Assembly (NCBI RefSeq): GCF_014356525.2
Contig: NC_052517.1
Span: 2,796,742 to 2,860,741 of the forward strand
DNA from: Nilaparvata lugens
Taxonomy: Eukaryota; Arthropoda; Insecta; Hemiptera; Delphacidae
Direction of reading: 5' to 3'
Length of the DNA stretch: 64,000 bases
The position numbers and the translations under genes are program-made. Position 1 is the stretch's first letter. The number at the start of each line of letters is the position of its first letter. This document shows, in pieces, positions 45,709-57,260 of the stretch. Under the pieces are notes generated by a model. That model ran no database searches, was not told where the DNA came from, and worked only from the letters and a program-made list of their open reading frames with translations.

Positions 45709-45888
45709 TAAGCTGCATTTACATCAAAGTCATTAACAAAATGTTAATAACTTAATCCTTATAGATCTTATTAGATTGAACATAACTTATTATGATGAAC
45801 ATATGTGTTTGTCAAGTTCCGTTCAATCTAATAGAAGGATCAAGCTATCAAAATTTTGTTAATAGCTTTGGTGTAAAAGCAGCTTTAG
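45709..45888. mobile_element. Foldback element V, 180 bp
   Basis: TTAAGCTGCATTTACATCAA pairs with TTGGTGTAAAAGCAGCTTTA, and the stem goes on through ATTAACAAAATGTTAATA and ATTTTGTTAATAG. It is the only copy of this family in the window. Confidence 0.82.
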
Positions 45889-46149
45889 TCTACTTTTTCT
45901 CAAACAGTTTATTGGAAATTCGATAAATTTAATCAGCCACTTTTATTGTTAAAATTTAAAGTTTTGAAATTCCTTGACGTTTTTTTAGAAAATTCATGTT
46001 TATAGGAAATTTATATTATGGTGAATTGTCTAAGATTAGAAAATTTTATTGAAAAATATATTGTCAATATTATGTTAATCGTTCCCAAACGATTTCCACC
46101 CCTACTGAGTATAAATGTTTCCTCAAACAAATTGCAGATTCAAAAATTC

Positions 46150-46320
46150 AAATTTCAAGTTTCTTCTCTTACACCTTCTCACTTCTTGTTCCCTCACTCT
46201 TCTACTTATTCTTCTCCTTCTTCTTCACCCTCTTCTTCATTTCCCCTTTTCTTCTTCTCCTTCTCCTGTCTCCATACTCAATCCTCTTCATCACCTTCTC
46301 CCTCTCTAAACACACTTTAC
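46150..46320. repeat. Pyrimidine-rich low-complexity DNA
   Basis: TTCTTCTCC/CTTCACC words over 170 bases. The overlapping frame (46018-46356) owes its serine-rich half to this tract. Confidence 0.8.
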
Positions 46321-46715
46321 GCTTCGAACCGATGGCCAATCGCAAGCCAACACTGAAAGCCACGCCTCTAAAAGCCCGTCTGTCCGATGCTCATTGGTCG
46401 AGCCTATTTCTAATGACTAGTTCTCATATCTGCCACCAGATTGCAGCAAGTACTGGGTCAACTTGAATTTATTGGATTCCTGATTGAATCGGCTTTCTTC
46501 ATTTATGTAAATTACAGTATTTAAACGCAGGCTTATATGTACGGTACACTAATTCTCAATAACTGACAATATAGCTAACTATTCCATGAACTCCATAAAG
46601 TCAATGAGGAGAATTATTATTGGTTGATACTGGGATGAAATTCTATTTGAATGTCGATAATATGAATTGATATTGTAATAATTGGGTAATTTGAATTGGG
46701 GCAATTGTGTTTTAT
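46321..46715. other. Unique DNA with a diverged T remnant
   Basis: GATGGCCAATCGCAAGCC and CTCATTGGTCGAGCC at 46330-46410 include CCAAT-type words on both strands. About 46486-46570 resembles the 3' part of T on the minus strand (TTCATTTATGTAAATTACAG, CAGGCTTATATG). Confidence 0.4.
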
Positions 46716-49700
46716 CATAGAGAAAAGATAGCATAAGAAGATAACCCATGGTTTGTAGGTTTCATTCAAAGTTTGTTAGTTTTGTATCAAATAAAGGTGT
46801 TGTGTATCAAGTTGAGATGATACTGTATCATATTATGTTGACACGGTATCATGTGTGGTGATACTGTATCATTTATGGTGATATGCAATGATACATGACC
46901 GTTATGTTGCAAATGTGAGTGTTAACTGAAGCCGATAGTCCTAGTAGTTGTTTTTGGTGAAGCTATGTGACGCTGGTAGTCTCTCATACTGTGCCCTTCT
47001 TACTCTCTTACACTCCCAACAACACACTAATAATAGACAGTGTATAGGGTGTCTATGTTGCAAATGTGAGTGTTAACTGAAGCCGATAGTCCTAGTAGTT
47101 GTTTTTGGTGAAGCTATGTGACGCTGGTAGTCTCTCATACTGTGCCCTTCTTACACTCTTACACTCCCAACAACACACTAATACACTAATAATAGACAGT
47201 GTATAGGTGTCTATGTTGCAAATGTGAGTGTTAACTGAAGCCGATAGTCCTAGTATTGTTTTTGGTGAAGCTATGTGACGCTGGTAGTCTCTCATACTGT
47301 GCCCTTCTTACACTCCAACAACACACTAATAATAGACAGTGTATAGGTGTCTATGTTGCAAATGTGAGTGTTAACTGAAGCCGATAGTCCTAGTAGTGTT
47401 TTTGGTGAAGCTATGTGACGCTGGTAGTCTCTCATACTGTGCCTTCTTACACTCCCAACAACACACTAATATAGACAGTGTATAGGGTGTCTATGTGCAA
47501 ATGTGAGTGTAACTGAAGCCGATAGTCCTAGTAGTTGTTTTTGGTGAAGCTATGTGACGCTGGTAGTCTCTCATACTGTGCCTTCTTACACTCCCACAAC
47601 ACACTAATAATAGACAGTGTATAGGGGTCTATGTTGCAAATGTGAGTGTTACTGAAGCCGATAGTCCTAGTAGTTGTTTTTGGTGAAGCTATGTGACGCT
47701 GGTAGTCTCTCATACTGTGCCCTTCTTACACTCCAACAACACACTAATATAGACAGTGTATAGGTGTCTATGTTGCAAATGTGAGTGTAACTGAAGCCGA
47801 TAGTCCTAGTAGTGTTTTTGGTGAAGCTATGTGACGCTGGTAGTCTCTCATACTGTGCCTTCTTACACTCCCAACAACACACTATAATAGACAGTGTATA
47901 GGTGTCTATGTTGCAATGTGAGTGTTAACTGAAGCCGATAGTCCTAGTAGTTGTTTTTGGTGAAGCTATGTGACGCTGGTAGTCTCTCATACTGTGCCTT
48001 CTTACACTCCCAACAACACACTAATAATAGACAGTGTATAGGGTGTCTATGTGCAAATGTGAGTGTTAACTGAAGCCGATAGTCCTAGTAGTGTTTTTGG
48101 TGAAGCTATGTGACGCTGGTAGTCTCTCATACTGTGCCCTTCTTACACTCCAACAACACACTAATATAGACAGTGTATAGGGTGTCTATGTGCAAATGTG
48201 AGTGTAACTGAAGCCGATAGTCCTAGTAGTTATTTTTGGTGAAGCTATGTGACGCTGGTAGTCTCTCATACTGTGCCTTCTTACACTCCCAACAACACAC
48301 TAATAATAGACAGTGTATAGGGTGTCTATGTGCAAATGTGAGTGTAACTGAAGCCGATAGTCCTAGTATTGTTTTTGGTGAAGCTATGTGACGCTGGTAG
48401 TCTCTCATACTGTGCCCTTCTTACACTCTTACACTCCCACAACACACTAATAATAGACAGTGTATAGGGTGTCTATGTTGCAAATGTGAGTGTTAACTGA
48501 AGCCGATAGTCCTAGTAGTTGTTTTTGGTGAAGCTATGTGACGCTGGTAGTCTCTCATACTGTGCCCTTCTTACACTCTTACACTCCCAACACACACTAA
48601 TAATAGACAGTGTATAGGTGTCTATGTTGCAAATGTGAGTGTTAACTGAAGCCGATAGTCCTAGTAGTGTTTTTGGTGAAGCTATGTGACGCTGGTAGTC
48701 TCTCATACTGTGCCCTTCTTACACTCTTACACTCCCAACACACACTAATAATAGACAGTGTATAGGTGTCTATGTTGCAAATGTGAGTGTTAACTGAAGC
48801 CGATAGTCCTAGTATTTGTTTTTGGTGAAGCTATGTGACGCTGGTAGTCTCTCATACTGTGCCCTTCTTACACTCTTACACTCCCAACAACACACTAATA
48901 ATAGACAGTGTATAGGGTGTCTATGTTGCAAATGTGAGTGTTAACTGAAGCCGATAGTCCTAGTAGTTGTTTTTGGTGAAGCTATGTGACGCTGGTAGTC
49001 TCTCATACTGTGCCCTTCTTACACTCCCAACACACACTAATAATAGACAGTGTATAGGTGTCTATGTTGCAAATGTGAGTGTTAACTGAAGCCGATAGTC
49101 CTAGTAGTTGTTTTTGGTGAAGCTATGTGACGCTGGTAGTCTCTCATACTGTGCCCTTCTTACACTCCCAACACACACTAATAATAGACAGTGTATAGGG
49201 TGTCTATGTTGCAAATGTGAGTGTTAACTGAAGCCGATAGTCCTAGTAGTTGTTTTTGGTGAAGCTATGTGACGCTGGTAGTCTCTCATACTGTGCCCTT
49301 CTTACACTCCCAACAACACACTAATAATAGACAGTGTATAGGTGTCTATGTTGCAAATGTGAGTGTTAACTGAAGCCGATAGTCCTAGTAGTTGTTTTTG
49401 GTGAAGCTATGTGACGCTGGTAGTCTCTCATACTGTGCCCTTCTTACACTCCCAACAACACACTAATAATAGACAGTGTATAGGGTGTCTATGTTGCAAA
49501 TGTGAGTGTTAACTGAAGCCGATAGTCCTAGTAGTTGTTTTTGGTGAAGCTATGTGACGCTGGTAGTCTCTCATACTGTGCCCTTCTTACACTCTTACAC
49601 TCCCAACAACACACTAATAATAGACAGTGTATAGGGTGTCTATGTTGCAAATGTGAGTGTTAACTGAAGCCGATAGTCCTAGTAGTTGTTTTTGGTGAAG

Positions 49701-49847
49701 CTATGTGACGCTGGTAGTCTCTCATACTGTGCCCTTCTTACACTCTCACACTCCCAACAACACACTAATCATAGACAGTAGTCTGAGAATAAATTTGGAG
49801 CATAAACGACCTATACCATGGAATATCTTCTTCCATCTTTTCTCGGT
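46716..49847. mobile_element. Element B grown by internal satellite expansion, 3.1 kb
   Basis: The left end CATAGAGAAAAGATAGC with the GATAC module (46790-46890) and the right end GGAATATCTTCTTCCATCTT with TTCTCGG enclose the array. The same element without expansion is under 300 bp, so the array accounts for nearly all its length. Confidence 0.83.
46905..49770. repeat. Satellite of 137-150 bp, about 20 units
   Basis: GTGACGCTGGTAGTCTCTCA occurs about 20 times. Full units are 148-150 bp as at 23270-24310. Those between 47200 and 48420 are shorter through many single-base losses in doubled letters (CCC to CC, TT to T). The frames reading MRDYQRHIASPKT are translations of the repeat. Confidence 0.95.
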
Positions 49848-50039
49848 GGAGACAGACAACTAGACAATATAGTCTGGCAAATAACGACTGCTGAGGTGAA
49901 ATTATCAACTCTGTCAGTATTCTTAATGGATAACGTTAATACTTAAAATTCAAATATTTCTGTCAGTTTAAAGAGAACTATGTCGGTTGCGAGAGGTTTT
50001 TAAACTTTGAAAGCGTTGAAACAAAAATATGCATTTCGC

Positions 50040-50175
50040 TGATTGCTTCCAGGAGAGAGGTCCCTATACACACTGTTCCTCTTTCAATATTTCCTTTTCT
50101 TCTCAATCTTCTTCTTTTTCCCCTTCCTCTTCTTCTTCTTCTTCTTCTTCTTCTTCTCCTTCTTCTTCCCCTTAC

Positions 50176-50206
<31 letters not shown>

Positions 50207-50389
50207 CTTCTTCTTCTTCTTCTTCTTCTTCTTCTTCTTCTCTTCTTCTTCTTCTTCTTCTTCTTCTTCTTCTTCTTCTTCTTCTTCTTCTTCTTCTTCT
50301 TCTTCTTCTTCTTCTTCTTCTTCTTCTTCTTCTTCTTCTTCTTCTTCTTCTTCTTCTTCTTCTTCTTCTTCTTCTTCTTCTCCACCTTT
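50040..50389. repeat. (TTC)n microsatellite
   Basis: 50170-50380 is almost pure TTC (about 70 units), preceded by less regular pyrimidine DNA. All frames across it on both strands are artefacts. Confidence 0.97.
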
Positions 50390-50679
50390 GGTAGAGAGTT
50401 AGTGGGGAGGATATTTTTAATATTGTTTCCGAAGAATGGACATTGATATGTCCAAAGCTCCGCCAATTTATGTAGATGCATAACAATATAATTATTATCT
50501 ATAGTTATTATATTACAAATTGCTTTTTCATATCATATACAGTTCAATAATTATTTTCTTAGTCTATATTATGTAAATTCATCTATAATGTTGCTGTATT
50601 GTAAGCTATTGTATATAAGTGTATAAGCCAGTATATAATGTAATCTACATAAATAAAGTACTCAATCAATCAATCAATC
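50390..50679 (+). mobile_element. T element, full length, plus strand
   Basis: GGTAGAGAGTTAGTGGGGAG follows the TTC tract after CCACCTTT, and the ATCA tail leads into more TTCTTC DNA, so it splits a pyrimidine tract. Confidence 0.88.
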
Positions 50680-50731
50680 TTCTTCTACTTCTCCATCTTC
50701 TCATTCTTGTTCGCGTGTTCTTCCTTGTTCT

Positions 50732-51184
50732 AAAGTGAGGTCCACGTTATAATGGACCTCTTCATCTCTCTCTCATTTTTCTTCCTCTACTACTTTCACC
50801 TGTTATTCTTCTGCTTCAGTGAGGTCCACGTTATAATGGCAGTGGAGAAAGATAGGAGAACAACGTTGCCGATCCTCTGTCTTGTCAATGCATTCTATAG
50901 ACGGTAGTTGATTAAGGTTTATTGATTTAATATTAACTGTTCATTCTCAATTGAAATAATCAATTGTATTTTATTAAGAAAAAAATATTTTTCTCAACAA
51001 TTTCATAATGAATTTTCATAATTAGGATGAAATATTTTGTTGATTAATTATTAATTCTACATTGTTAAAAGACGATCTGGCAACAGCAGAGCAAAGTAAG
51101 AAAGAGATAGCTCTATCCGCTTTGTGGAATGATAGACAAGGATAGCCAATCAAACACTGTCATTATAAAGTGGTCCTCAATATA
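50732..51184. mobile_element. A end fragment and a complete element A
   Basis: AAGTGAGGTCCACGTTATAA at 50732-50756 is an isolated end. From 50818 (CAGTGAGGTCCACGTTATAA) to 51184 (GTGGTCCTCAATATAG) a full A is present with some end mutations. Confidence 0.78.
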
Positions 51185-51590
51185 GTTCTTCTTCTTCTAC
51201 TTCTCAGTCTTCTCATTCGTCTTCTTGTTCTTCTTCACCATCTTCTTCTACTTTCTCATCTTCTTTTCTTCTTGTTGTTGCTCTCCTTCTACTTCTTCTT
51301 ATTCATCATCATCAACTTCTTCTTGTTTTTCTTCTACTTTCCCATCTTCTTTTCTTGTTGTTTGTTCTTCTTCTACTTCTCCATCTTCTTCTTCTCCATC
51401 ATCATCATCATCATCAACTTCTTCTTGTTCTTCTTCTATTTCTTCATCATCATCATCAACTTCTTCTTCATCATCATCAACTTCTTCTTCATCATCTTCC
51501 TCTTCTTCTTCATCATCATCTTCTTCTTCATCATCATCAACTTCTTCTTCATCATCATCTTCTTCTACTTCTTCTCTGCACCCGGCCAAT
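51185..51590. repeat. (TTC)/(ATC) low-complexity DNA
   Basis: TTCTTCTTC alternates with TCATCATCATCAACTTC, giving a higher-order pattern of about 30 bases between 51400 and 51575. Acidic or serine frames here are not proteins. Confidence 0.92.
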
Positions 51591-51938
51591 TCTTCGTGTA
51601 TAGTTTTCTTTCATTTATTCTTCTTATCCCCGTGAATTATGAATGTCATTCAATCTCTTTCTCTCTTTGTGCCTTTTCTTTCTCATACTCCACCACCTCC
51701 TCATCCTCCTCCTCAACATTATGTTTCTCCTTGTCATCTTACTCTACCGGTTTCTCCTTTTCCTCTGTTCAATTATCGATTATTATTAAATAGAGGAAAT
51801 CTTATTCCCTCACAGATGAATAGAATAACATTTGAGAATAATTATAAAAATATTATCATTTTTGAAATCATCTTCAATATTCAAATTAAACACATAAATT
51901 TTGCAGTTCAGACACCCCTAAATGGACCTTCAAATATC
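51591..51938. other. Non-coding, C/T-rich then AT-rich
   Basis: CTCCACCACCTCCTCATCCT words continue to about 51720. Then AT-rich DNA with no recognised repeat reaches element R. Confidence 0.4.
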
Positions 51939-52265
51939 CTATACTATTAAACGAGCAATTTCTGTTTATATGTTTAGATTTTTGTATTTTACCGATCTCG
52001 AAAACGGCTCTAACGATTCTCACAAAATTCAGAGCATAGTGGGTTTATAATATGAAGATTCAATTGCACTAGGTCTCATCCCTGGGAAAACTCGCTGAAG
52101 GACATTTAAATGATAATTATTATTCATCCTTGGAAAAACAGCTGATAATAATTATTTCGTCATCTGTTAATGATGGAAGTGAGTGAGCGAGTTCATGTGT
52201 GTGGGACTGTGTCAAAATTATGACTCAGCTGTTGAACTTTTGTAATCATTCAATCAGGTACTTAG

Positions 52266-52410
52266 TGCCGGTTGCAAAAAGCCGGGTTATTTTCAATCCT
52301 GATTAATTCCAGTAGATCCGTCTTTTTGAAATGGTCTTCTCTGATTTGGTTCACGTGAAGTTAATCAGGATTAAAATTTAACCGGCTTTAGTGCAACTAG
52401 ACCTTTGTGA
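52266..52410. mobile_element. Foldback element D in R
   Basis: Same position in R as at 45203. The ends GCCGGTTGCAAAAAGCCGGG and CCGGCTTTAGTGCAACTAG are weakened by mutations. Confidence 0.8.
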
Positions 52411-52494
52411 GGGAAATTTTGCATTCCTCAGGGAATTAATCTCAATTCATTGTGATTAGATAGAACATTTCTGTATGAACCATGCATATTATAA

Positions 52495-53010
52495 TTGACC
52501 GAGCGAAGTGAGGTCTAAGATTCAAGTCGACGGTTTGGCATTTTTCTTAATGTTTGAATATTTAAATGTTTATATGTTGCGCATTTACGGCGAAACGCGG
52601 TAATAGATTTTCATGAAATTTGACAGGTATGTTCCTTCATGAAGGATTCCATAGAAGTATTCATCATAAATCAGCTGACAAGTGATTACACAGATGTGTG
52701 GAGAAGCCAGTCTATTGCTGTTTTTCCAAAAGGTCTATAGTTTCAATCAGGTACTTGTGGATGAGAATACTGCGTGAGGTCTACTGTTCACAGAACTACT
52801 AGTATAAAAGGAAAAAGGAGCCTCCTTCATACGCCAATATTAGAGTAAAAATCAGACTATAGAATAATTCATCATAAATCAGCTGACAAGTGATTACACA
52901 GATGTGTGGAGAAGCCAGTCTATTGCTGTATTTCCATAAGGTCTATAGTTTCAATCAGGTACTTGTGGATGAGAATACTGCGTGAGGTCTACTGTTCACA
53001 GAATACTAGT
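52495..53010 (+). mobile_element. Element C, two overlapping pieces in tandem
   Basis: The first (52495-52803) has an internal deletion after GACAGGTATGTTCC. The second (from about 52804) begins inside C at AAAAGGAAAAAGGAGCC and ends GAATACTAGT. The pair may be a tandem formed by end-to-internal joining. Confidence 0.78.
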
Positions 53011-53077
53011 AATTTCTTCATTCGTAATAAATTTTTTATATTTTTGTACTCCAGAGCGAAGCTCGGTCCCCGATATT

Positions 53078-53371
53078 GTCCCTATTTAGCTTGCTACGTC
53101 TCGCCTTGCTCACTCTGTGGTGTATTTAGTTAAGATGAGCTCCCAAACTTAAAAGCAGGGCTAAACAGCTGAGCCGTAACTGAAGTCATAAATCATCCTC
53201 AATTATTTTACACAGTTTGACATGTCGTAGATCAATAAAACCCTACTTTACAATGCATTTCTGCTCTGCTAGACAGAAAAAGAATATCATATGGATCTTA
53301 TGGGGAGGGTTCACACATTGGTGGAACGGTATCTGATTGTTCAAATTAAAATTATATAAGTAATAGTTATA
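53078..53371. other. Unique DNA, nothing recognised
   Basis: TTGCTACGTCTCGCCTTGCTC at its start continues GC-balanced for 80 bases and then becomes AT-rich. No exon or RNA signal. Confidence 0.35.
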
Positions 53372-53845
53372 CTAGTAGTTCTGTGAAGCAATTCACTTTT
53401 AATCAGCTGATGCCAAGCTTTTTATATCTGTATCTTACCGTTTCTGTACTAGTAGTTCAGTGAACAGTAGACCTCACGCAGTATTCTCACCACAAGTACC
53501 TGATTGAAACTATAGACCTTATGGAAATACAGCAATAGACTGGCTTCTCCACACATCTGTGTAATCACTTGTCAGCTGATTTATGATGAATAATTCTATA
53601 GTCTGATTTTTACGGTAATATTCTTGGCGTATGAAGGAGGCTCCTTTTTCCTTTTATATTATCCTTGAAATGCAAAATTTCCAAAAACCTTGTATATACG
53701 TCGACACGCAATTAAAAAAGGAACATACCTGTCAAATTTCATGAAAATCTATTACCGCGTTTCGCCGTAAATGCGTAATATTTAAACATTAAGAGAAATG
53801 CCAAACCGTCGACTTGAATCTTAGACCTCACTTCGCTCGGTCAAC
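53372..53845 (-). mobile_element. Element C, minus strand, with L fragment at its end
   Basis: ACTAGTAGTTCTGTGAA at 53372, then an L-like stretch (TTCACTTTTAATCAGCTGAT, 53391-53445), then ACTAGTAGTTCAGTGAACAG at 53448 and full C to CTTCGCTCGGTCAA. The C tip is therefore repeated on both sides of the L piece. Confidence 0.78.
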
Positions 53846-53848
53846 TAT

Positions 53849-54955
53849 ATAGTGAGGTCCACGTTATAATGGCAGTATTCGATTAACATTGTTGTTGCTA
53901 TCCTTGTCTTTCATTCGACAAAGCAGGTAGCTCTATTCAATTTTTTATCAAATTATGATGTTATGTATCATGTTGAGATGATACTTTATCATATTATCAA
54001 ACACTAATTGCTATAGTGATGTCCACGTTATAATGGCAGTATTTGATTAACATTGTTGTCGCTATCCTTGTCCATCGCTCCACAAAGCAGATAGCTCTAT
54101 CCTGTTCTGTATCAAATTATGATGTTATGTATCATGTTGAGATGATACTGTATCATATTGTCAAACACTAATTGCTATAGTGAGGTCCACGTTATAATGG
54201 CAGTATTTGATTAACATTGGTGTTGCTATCCTTGTCCATCGTTCCACAAAGCAGATAGCTCTATCCTGTTCTGTATCAAATTATGATGTTATGTATCACG
54301 TTGAGATGATACTGTATCGTATTGTCGAACACTTATTGCTATAGTGAGGTCCACGTTATAATGGCAGTATTTGATTAACATTGTTGTTGCTATCCTTGTC
54401 CATCGTTCCACAAAGCCGATAGCTCTATCCTGTTCTGTATCAAATTATGATGTTATGTATCATGTTGAGATGATACTGTATCGTATTGTCGAACACTAAT
54501 TGCTATAGTGAGGTCCACGTTATAATGGCAGTATTTGATTAACATTGTTGTTGCTATCCTTGTCCATCCTTCCACAAAGCAGGTAGCTCTATCCTGTTCT
54601 GTATCAAATTATGATATTATGTATCATGTTGAGATGATACTGTATCATATTGTCGAACACTAATTATTGCTATAGTGAGGTCCACGCTATAATGGCAGTA
54701 TTTGATTAACATTGTTGTTGCTATCCTTGTCCATCGTTCCACAAAGCAGATAGCTCTATCCTGTTCTGTATCAAATTATGTTATGTAACATGTTCTATCC
54801 TGTTCTGTATCAAATTATGATGTTATGTATCACGTTGAGATGATACTGTATCATATTGTCGAACACTAATTGCTATAGTGAGGTCCACGTTATAATGGCA
54901 GTATTCGATTATCATTGGTGTTGCTATCCTTGTCTATCATTCAACAAAGCAGATA
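53849..54955. repeat. A-derived satellite, opposite orientation, seven units of about 164 bp
   Basis: TAGTGAGGTCCACGTTATAA starts at about 53851, 54016, 54179, 54343, 54507, 54672 and 54873. Each is followed by GATAGCTCTATCC and a GATAC module with ATGATGTTATGTATCATG. One unit carries an extra partial module (54785-54840). Confidence 0.9.
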
Positions 54956-55089
54956 ACGATCCATATCTAATTTTAGTCTGGTAGGTGAATGAAAATACTC
55001 TACTTAGTGGAAAATGATTTGCGTTTCGATAAAAATACAATACTCGACGTCTTATTAAATTATTGTATGTCATGAAATTGGTTTGCAAA

Positions 55090-55360
55090 ATGAGATTCAC
55101 AGAGAAAGAAAGAGAGAGAGATAAAGTATGTATGTGTGTGTGTGTGTGTGAAAGAGAAATATAAAGTTGGTGTTTGTGTGAGACAGGGATACAGAGAGAT
55201 ATTAAAAGTGAGAGAGAAAGAAAGAAAGATATAAAATATGTGTGTGAGAGAGTGATCGAGAAATATAAAATTAGTGTGTGACAGAGAGGGATAAAGTGGG
55301 ATATTGAGATGGAGTTTAGTGATTGAGAGGGAGAGAGAGAGAGAGAGAGTGAGAGAGATG
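55090..55360. repeat. GA-rich and TG low-complexity DNA
   Basis: AGAGAGAGAGA runs with GTGTGTGTG islands. No unit order is constant. Confidence 0.85.
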
Positions 55361-55456
55361 ATTCAAGTAGTCTGTGTTGAGGGATGCATCTGACATACCG
55401 ACTTGAGTCCAGTCGTTTCAAAAGGGGTGAAAATTAATTTACTCCACTCACGCCTT

Positions 55457-56485
55457 CAATGAGGAGGAGAAGTTGGAGGAGGAGGTGGAGGAGGAGGAGG
55501 AGAAGAGGAAGTAGGTGGAGGAGGATAAGGAGAAGGAGGAGGAGAATTTGGAGGAGGTGGAGGTGGTGAAAATGTAGATGAAGAAAGAAAAGAATCTGCC
55601 CTTGAAGAGAGAGAAGTAATATGAAACTAGAATGGTGAAGAGGAGAAGAGGAGAATGAGGAGGAGGAGAAGATGAGAGGGAGAAGAAGGAGAAGTTGGAG
55701 AGGAGAAGAAGCAAGAGGAGGAAGAGTGGAAGGTGAAAAAGTGGATCTGCCCTTGAGGAGAGAAGTAATATAATACTAGAATGGTGAAGAGAAGAGGAGG
55801 AGAAGGATAGAAGGAGGAGGAGGAGTAGATGAGAGGGAGAAGAAGGAGAAGTGGAAGAAAAGAGGAAGCAAGAGGAGGAAGAGTGGAAGGTGAAAAAGTG
55901 GATGGAGAAAGGAAAGGATCTGCCCTTGAAGAGAGAGAAGTAATATAAACTAGAATGGTGAAGAGAAGAGGAGGAGAAGGATAGAAGGAGGAGGAGGAGT
56001 AGATGAGAGGGAGAAGAAGGAGAAGTGGAAGAAAAGAAGAAGCAAGAGGAGGAAGAGTGGAAGGTGAAAAAGTCGATGGAGAAAGAAAAGAATCTGCCCT
56101 TGAAGAGAGAGAAGTAATATAAACTAGAATGGTGAAGAGAAGAGGAGGAGAAGTAAAAGGAGGAGGAGGAAGAGTAGATGAGAGGGAGGAAGAAGGAGAA
56201 GTGGAAGAAAAGAAGAAGCAGGAGGAGGAGGACATGGAGGAAGAGTAGGAAGTGAAAGCATGGAGAGAGAAAAGAATCTGCCCTTGAAGAAGAGAGAAGT
56301 AATATAAAACTAGAATGAGAGAGAGAAGAGGAGGAGGAGGAGGAGGAGAAGCTGTGATGGAGAAGAAAGAGAAGTAAAAGAAAAGAAGAAGCACGATGAG
56401 GAGGAGGAGGACGTCGAGAAAGAGTGGTAGGAGGAGAAATGAATGGAGAAAGAAAAGAATCTGCCCTTGAAGAGAGAGTGGGAAC
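55457..56485. repeat. Purine-rich tandem repeat, units of 150-184 bp
   Basis: CTGCCCTTGAAGAGAGAG or a close form recurs at about 55594, 55745, 55919, 56094, 56276 and 56460, separated by GGAGGAGGA/GAAGAAG DNA with AACTAGAATGGTGAAG. The + strand is almost entirely purine outside the short anchors. Minus-strand frames are Ser/Pro/Leu artefacts. Confidence 0.9.
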
Positions 56486-57133
56486 TATAGTGAGGTCCTG
56501 TTTTGTATCTGATTATGGTGTTGTGTATCAAGTTGAGATGATACTGTATCATATTGTGTTGATACTGTTCCATGTTATGGTTGTTCTTGTTCTATAGTGA
56601 GGTCCACGTTATAATGGCAGTGTTTGATTAGCAATGGTATTGCTATCCTTGTCTATCATCCAACAAAGCGGATAGCGCTATCTCTTTCCCGCTTTGCCCT
56701 GTTGCCATATCGTCCTTTAATAATGTAGAATTAACAATTCATTAACAAAATATTCCATCCTAATTATGAAAATTCATTTTGAAAAATACAATTTCTTGCT
56801 TAATAAAATATAATTGATTACTTTGAACGAGAATGAACCGTTAATATTACATCAATAAACCTGTATCAGCTACCGTCTGTAGAAGGCATTGATTGACAAG
56901 ACAGTGAGGATCGGCAACGTTGTTCTCCTATCTTTCTCCACTGTCATTATAACGTGGACCTCACTATAGCAATTAGTGTTTGACAATATGATACAGTATC
57001 ATCTCAACATGATACATAACATCATAATTTGATACAAAACAGGATAGAGCCACCTGCTTTGTCGAATGATAGACAAGGATAGCAAAACCAATGTTAATCA
57101 AATACTGCCATTATAACGTGGACCTCACTATAG
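56486..57133. mobile_element. A end with GATAC module, a complete A, and one satellite unit
   Basis: An A start fused to a GATAC module (56486-56590) precedes a full A (56592-56969, CTATAGTGAGGTCCACGT to CCTCACTATAG). One satellite-type unit follows to 57133. It is a small version of the array organisation. Confidence 0.83.
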
Positions 57134-57146
57134 CAATTAGTGTTTA

Positions 57147-57260
57147 AAAAGGAAGAGGAGAAGAAGAAAGAATAGAGGAGGAGAAGGATGAGGAGGAGGT
57201 GAAGAAAAAGAAGAAGAAGAAGAAGAAGAAGAAGAAGAAGAATGAGGAGAAGAGAAGGAT
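57147..57260. repeat. Purine-rich low-complexity DNA
   Basis: GAAGAAGAAG and GAGGAGAAG words, including ten GAA units. Confidence 0.88.

Larger units (their letters stand above)
51939..53077 (+). mobile_element. Element R with D and two C pieces
   Basis: CTATACTATTAAACGAGCAA to GCGAAGCTCGGTCCCCGATA with D at 52266-52410. C copies were inserted between CATATTATA and AATTTCTTC of R. Confidence 0.78.

Noticed and set aside
47092..48706. Recurring frames MRDYQRHIASPKT
   Set aside because: The 150-bp satellite happens to be open for about 60 codons; the frames begin and end inside units.
49978..50486. Long poly-Lys/Arg/Glu and poly-Ser/Leu/Phe frames
   Set aside because: They are translations of the (TTC)n tract on both strands fused to T element sequence.
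51170..51793. 207-residue hydrophobic frame and an acidic minus-strand frame
   Set aside because: Both derive from TTC/ATC low-complexity DNA; no codon bias or domain.
55448..56573. Ser/Pro-rich minus-strand frames up to 255 residues
   Set aside because: They follow the purine-rich tandem repeat and shift frame between repeat units.
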